A DNA stretch of 11,293 nucleotides, taken from positions 1-11,293 of the forward strand of contig CALGTJ010000212.1 in NCBI GenBank assembly GCA_937901435.1, in the 5' to 3' direction. Origin of the DNA: an uncultured Rhodobacter sp. (GTDB taxonomy: Bacteria; Pseudomonadota; Alphaproteobacteria; Rhodobacterales; Rhodobacteraceae). Below, piece by piece: positions 8,854-11,293 of the stretch (position 1 is its first letter; every line of letters starts with the position of its first letter). Below the pieces are notes generated by a model. The model worked only from the letters and a program-made list of their open reading frames with translations, was not told the DNA's origin and searched no databases. Position numbers and translations under genes: made by a program.

Positions 8854-10104
8854 CTATGACGCGCGCGTCAGGCGCTGTGCCAATGCGCTGACCGTCAACC
8901 CTTGCACGATGATCGAAAAGATCACCACCATATAGGTGCAGGTCAGGATCAGCGGTTTCCAATCGGTGTCCGGCAGGCTCAGCGCCAGCGCGACAGAGAT
9001 CCCGCCTTTTAGTCCTCCCCATGTCATGATCGGGATGGTTCCGGCGGTAAAGCCGCGAAACGGTTTGAGCAGGGCCACGGGGATAGCAACGGCCACGAAG
9101 CGCGCCACAAGGGCCAGCCCAATCGTCAGCGCCCCGGCGGTGACCGCGTCCATGGTAAAGGCGACGGCAAAAACCTCGACCCCGATCATCAAGAACAACA
9201 CCGCGTTCAGGATTTCGTCGATCAGCCGCCAGAAGCCTTCGACATACAGCCGGGTCTGCTCGCTCATGCCGTGTTTCGTGCCGATATCACCGATCAACAG
9301 CCCGGCCACCACGGCCATGATCGGGGCGGAAACATGAAGATATACGGCCAGTTCATAGCCGCCAAAAGCCAGACCCAGCGTCAGCAGCACCTCTAGCGAA
9401 TAATCATCAATGCGCCGCATCACCCGGAACGTCAGCCAGCCCAGCACCGCGCCCAGCGCCGCGCCGCTCACCGCCTCTTTGAAAAACAATAGCGCCGCAT
9501 CCGCATAGGCATTGCCAGCCTCGCCGCCATGTGTGTCCGCGCCGGGCAGGGCAAGCCCGACCAGCACCAGAAACACCACATAACCCACACCGTCATTGAA
9601 CAGCGATTCGCCCGCGATCTTGGTTTCCAGCGTCTCGGGCAGGTTGGCCTTGCGCAACAAACCCAGCACCGCCACCGGATCGGTCGGCGAAATCAGCGCC
9701 CCGAACACCAGCGCCAGCAGCAGCGGCATCCCCGTGATCCAGCTAAAGCCAAAGCCCACAACAACCGTACTTAGCCCCACGCCAATCGTCGCCATCAACA
9801 AGACAGGCCAGACCTGTGCGCGCAGGTCTGACAGTTTCACATGCAAGGCCCCCGCAAACAATAATAGCCCCAGCATCCCCTCTAGCAAAGTGTCAGAGAA
9901 TTCCCAGGCAATCACCTCTGCCCGGATTGCCGCGCTGACCGCCGGGCCGGGCAGCACAAAGTCCAGCCCGATAACCGCAAGCGAGGCCAAAAGCGCCACC
10001 ACCAGAATGCCAATCGACGAGGGCAGTTTCAAAAACAGGTAGTTGATCGCCCCAAAAGCCCCCGCCAGCACGATCAGCAAGGCAGCAATCTGTAAAACAC
10101 TCAT
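8854..10104 (-). CDS. CPA1-family Na+(K+)/H+ antiporter, NhaP-like
   Basis: A 416-aa polytopic membrane protein of about twelve segments that would exchange Na+ or K+ for protons across the inner membrane, for pH and salt homeostasis. Motifs typical of CPA1: ISPTDPVAVLGLL at 138-150 (Asp142), ESLFNDGVG at 166-174 with the Asn170-Asp171 ion-binding pair, and TWGGLKGGISVALALSLP at 361-378. The start MSVLQIAALL follows GGGAG. The frame is open 49 codons further upstream, but that stretch is not hydrophobic, does not resemble the family and would overlap the divergent gene. The protein stops after the membrane domain, with no large cytoplasmic C-terminal domain. It is divergent from a second EamA permease. 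Confidence 0.92.
   Translation of the reverse strand: MSVLQIAALLIVLAGAFGAINYLFLKLPSSIGILVVALLASLAVIGLDFVLPGPAVSAAIRAEVIAWEFSDTLLEGMLGLLLFAGALHVKLSDLRAQVWPVLLMATIGVGLSTVVVGFGFSWITGMPLLLALVFGALISPTDPVAVLGLLRKANLPETLETKIAGESLFNDGVGYVVFLVLVGLALPGADTHGGEAGNAYADAALLFFKEAVSGAALGAVLGWLTFRVMRRIDDYSLEVLLTLGLAFGGYELAVYLHVSAPIMAVVAGLLIGDIGTKHGMSEQTRLYVEGFWRLIDEILNAVLFLMIGVEVFAVAFTMDAVTAGALTIGLALVARFVAVAIPVALLKPFRGFTAGTIPIMTWGGLKGGISVALALSLPDTDWKPLILTCTYMVVIFSIIVQGLTVSALAQRLTRAS
8857..8870. repeat. Perfect 14-bp palindrome TGACGCGCGCGTCA
   Basis: A fully self-complementary 14-mer that encodes the last sense codons of the antiporter gene (Thr-Arg-Ala-Ser before the TAG). It is paired with the near copy at 8832-8845. 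With no loop it is less likely to be a good RNA hairpin alone; the two copies could pair with each other in RNA. Confidence 0.55.
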
Positions 10105-10158
10105 CCCGAACCGCTCCCGGTAACATTGCGCATGGGCCATACCACGGCGCGTTGGCGC

Positions 10159-10187
10159 TTGACAGATGGGTCGCGCACCGCTTGGGT
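10159..10187 (+). promoter_or_regulatory. Candidate promoter for the second permease gene
   Basis: A perfect TTGACA (10159-10164, preceded by C) is followed after 17 bases by the weak TTGGGT. The implied start lies about 20 bases before the ATG at 10214. Only the -35 is convincing. Confidence 0.35.
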
Positions 10188-10213
10188 CGCGCTCTGGATT
10201 GAAAGGACACAAG

Positions 10214-11119
10214 ATGGAGCGCAAAGACCAGATCGACGCCTTCGGGGCCATTTCACTCGTCGGCTTTTCCGCCGTTCTGGGCTTTAATCAGGTGGTGATC
10301 AAAGTCACCAATGGCGGCATTCAGCCCGTGTTTTCTGCCTGCCTGCGCTCTGTCGGGGCGATGATTCTGCTCTACCTCTGGATGCGCCAGCGCAATCGTC
10401 CGCCCCGGATCGTGCCGGGGGCGGTGCCAGCCTGCCTTTTGGCCGGAACGCTCTTTGCCTTTGAATTCGTTGTCCTTTACCTCGCCGTTGATCTGACCAG
10501 CGTGGCGCGTGTGTCGATCATCTTTTATTCCATGCCGGTCTGGCTGGCGCTGATGGCCCATGTGGCGATCCCCGGCGATCAGATCACAAAGCGCAAGGGC
10601 ATGGGGCTGGCGCTTTGCGTGGCCGGGGTCATCGTCGCCATCTCGGATCGCCCTGCCACGGGCGAGGTGTCATTGGTGGGCGATATCATGGTGTTGGTGG
10701 CCGCGTCCTGCTGGGCCGGGATCGCGCTGATCTCGAAGACCACCAAATTCAGCCAGGTCGATTTCACCATGCAACTGTTTTGGCAGGTCAGCATCTCGGC
10801 CCCGCTCTTGTTCATCGCGGCGCTGTTTTTCGGCCCGCTGATCCGCGATCTGGAACCGATCCACCTCTGGGGCCTCGGCTTTCAGACCGTGATCGTGGTG
10901 ACCGCAGGCTATCTGTTCTGGTTCTGGTTGCTCAAGATCTACCCGGCCTCGGGCGTGGCGTCGTTCAGCTTTCTCTCGCCGATCTTTGGCGTGGCCTTCG
11001 GCTGGTTGATCCTTGGCGAAACCGTCGGCCCGGCCCTGACCGCGGCGCTTGTGCTGGTGGTGGCCGGGCTCTTGCTGATCAACCGCCCCAAACGTGTTGT
11101 GCCAGTGCCGTCGGCTTGA
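10214..11119 (+). CDS. EamA/DMT-family permease
   Basis: A 301-aa inner-membrane protein with about ten hydrophobic segments in two EamA halves (roughly 10-145 and 153-290). The second half ends with FLSPIFGVAFGWLILGE (253-269) and a membrane segment followed by the basic RPKR tail. The substrate is unknown; relatives export amino acids, purines or other metabolites. I chose MERKDQIDAFG because AGGA sits about eight bases upstream; the frame extends to 10166, but those 16 residues (MGRAPLGS...) look non-coding and would include the TTGACA. It differs clearly from the other EamA permease in the window, so it is not a recent duplicate. It is followed by a strong hairpin. Confidence 0.9.
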   Translation: MERKDQIDAFGAISLVGFSAVLGFNQVVIKVTNGGIQPVFSACLRSVGAMILLYLWMRQRNRPPRIVPGAVPACLLAGTLFAFEFVVLYLAVDLTSVARVSIIFYSMPVWLALMAHVAIPGDQITKRKGMGLALCVAGVIVAISDRPATGEVSLVGDIMVLVAASCWAGIALISKTTKFSQVDFTMQLFWQVSISAPLLFIAALFFGPLIRDLEPIHLWGLGFQTVIVVTAGYLFWFWLLKIYPASGVASFSFLSPIFGVAFGWLILGETVGPALTAALVLVVAGLLLINRPKRVVPVPSA

Positions 11120-11141
11120 ACCCTGCGGCTTGGCATAAAGC

Positions 11142-11161
11142 GCGGGGCCCACAGGCCCCGC
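11142..11161. terminator. Strong hairpin between convergent genes
   Basis: GCGGGGCC-CACA-GGCCCCGC is a perfect 8-bp GC stem with a 4-base loop, 22 bp after the permease stop and 14 bp past the stop of the probable leftward gene. There is no T tract on either side, so it may act as a bidirectional terminator or as an RNA 3'-end stabiliser. Confidence 0.6.
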
Positions 11162-11175
11162 TCAATGTGGTTAAA

Positions 11176-11293
11176 CTAGGTTCCGCAAAACGTCGCCTGA
11201 ACGACTTCATCCGGCGCGGGAGGCTTGGCAAAGTCCGCGTCCTCCGGGCTTAAGTCAAAAGGCGTTGCAAGCACGCGGTTTAACGTGAAGAAC
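11176..11293 (-). CDS. 3' end of an unidentified leftward gene (partial)
   Basis: Reading leftward from the window edge, one frame is open for 38 codons to a TAG (11178-11176), giving a C-terminus that runs LNRVLATPFDLSPEDADF and ends VVQATFCGT. The open frame, mostly G/C third positions, and a hairpin just beyond the stop suggest a real gene truncated by the window. The fragment has no motif I recognise. It could also be chance, as it is short. Confidence 0.45.
   Translation of the reverse strand, partial: FFTLNRVLATPFDLSPEDADFAKPPAPDEVVQATFCGT

Noticed and set aside
10105..10251. 49-codon N-terminal extension of the antiporter
   Set aside because: Not hydrophobic, unlike CPA1 proteins, and would overlap the divergent permease gene; MSVLQIAALL is the natural start.

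Overview
This 11.3 kb window looks like chromosomal DNA of a Roseobacter-type alphaproteobacterium (Rhodobacterales). The support is high-GC coding sequence, a Fur/Mur-type regulator without the CxxC zinc pair, divergent tyrS and anmK, and protein sequences typical of that group. This is an inference from sequence style, not from a database search. No phage, IS, CRISPR, tRNA or rRNA was seen. Most of the window is housekeeping, and the unusual material is in the spaces between genes.

Left part (1-2140, + strand): two cyclophilin-type prolyl isomerases overlap by 11 bp, the first cytosolic and the second with a signal peptide. A secreted DUF3179 protein follows, and its frame is broken in a run of seven C. 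A convergent gap (2141-2380) holds several G/C hairpins.

Middle (2381-6552): tyrS (-) and anmK (+) diverge from a short spacer centred on a 19-bp interrupted palindrome. anmK converges on a DUF985/cupin_5 gene (-); the two stop codons share one CTAG, and the end of anmK is a C-rich 16-bp repeat. The cupin gene overlaps the end of enolase by ATGA, so eno and the cupin gene read as one leftward operon. A 314-bp spacer lies upstream of eno.

Right part (6867-11293): a Fur-family regulator and a DMT/EamA permease form a leftward pair 2 bp apart. Divergent from fur is a bicistron of two very small, probably membrane-anchored or exported proteins (42 and 48 aa, ATGA overlap). The stop codon of the second lies in the first canonical unit of a 15-bp tandem array that runs to about 8790. 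Two 14-bp palindromes follow, then a CPA1 Na+/H+ antiporter (-), a divergent second EamA permease (+), a strong hairpin, and the 3' end of a probable leftward gene cut by the window edge.

No complete new multi-gene system can be claimed. The most distinctive locus is the small-protein bicistron with its stop-codon-bearing 15-bp array next to the Fur-type regulator (8201-8870).
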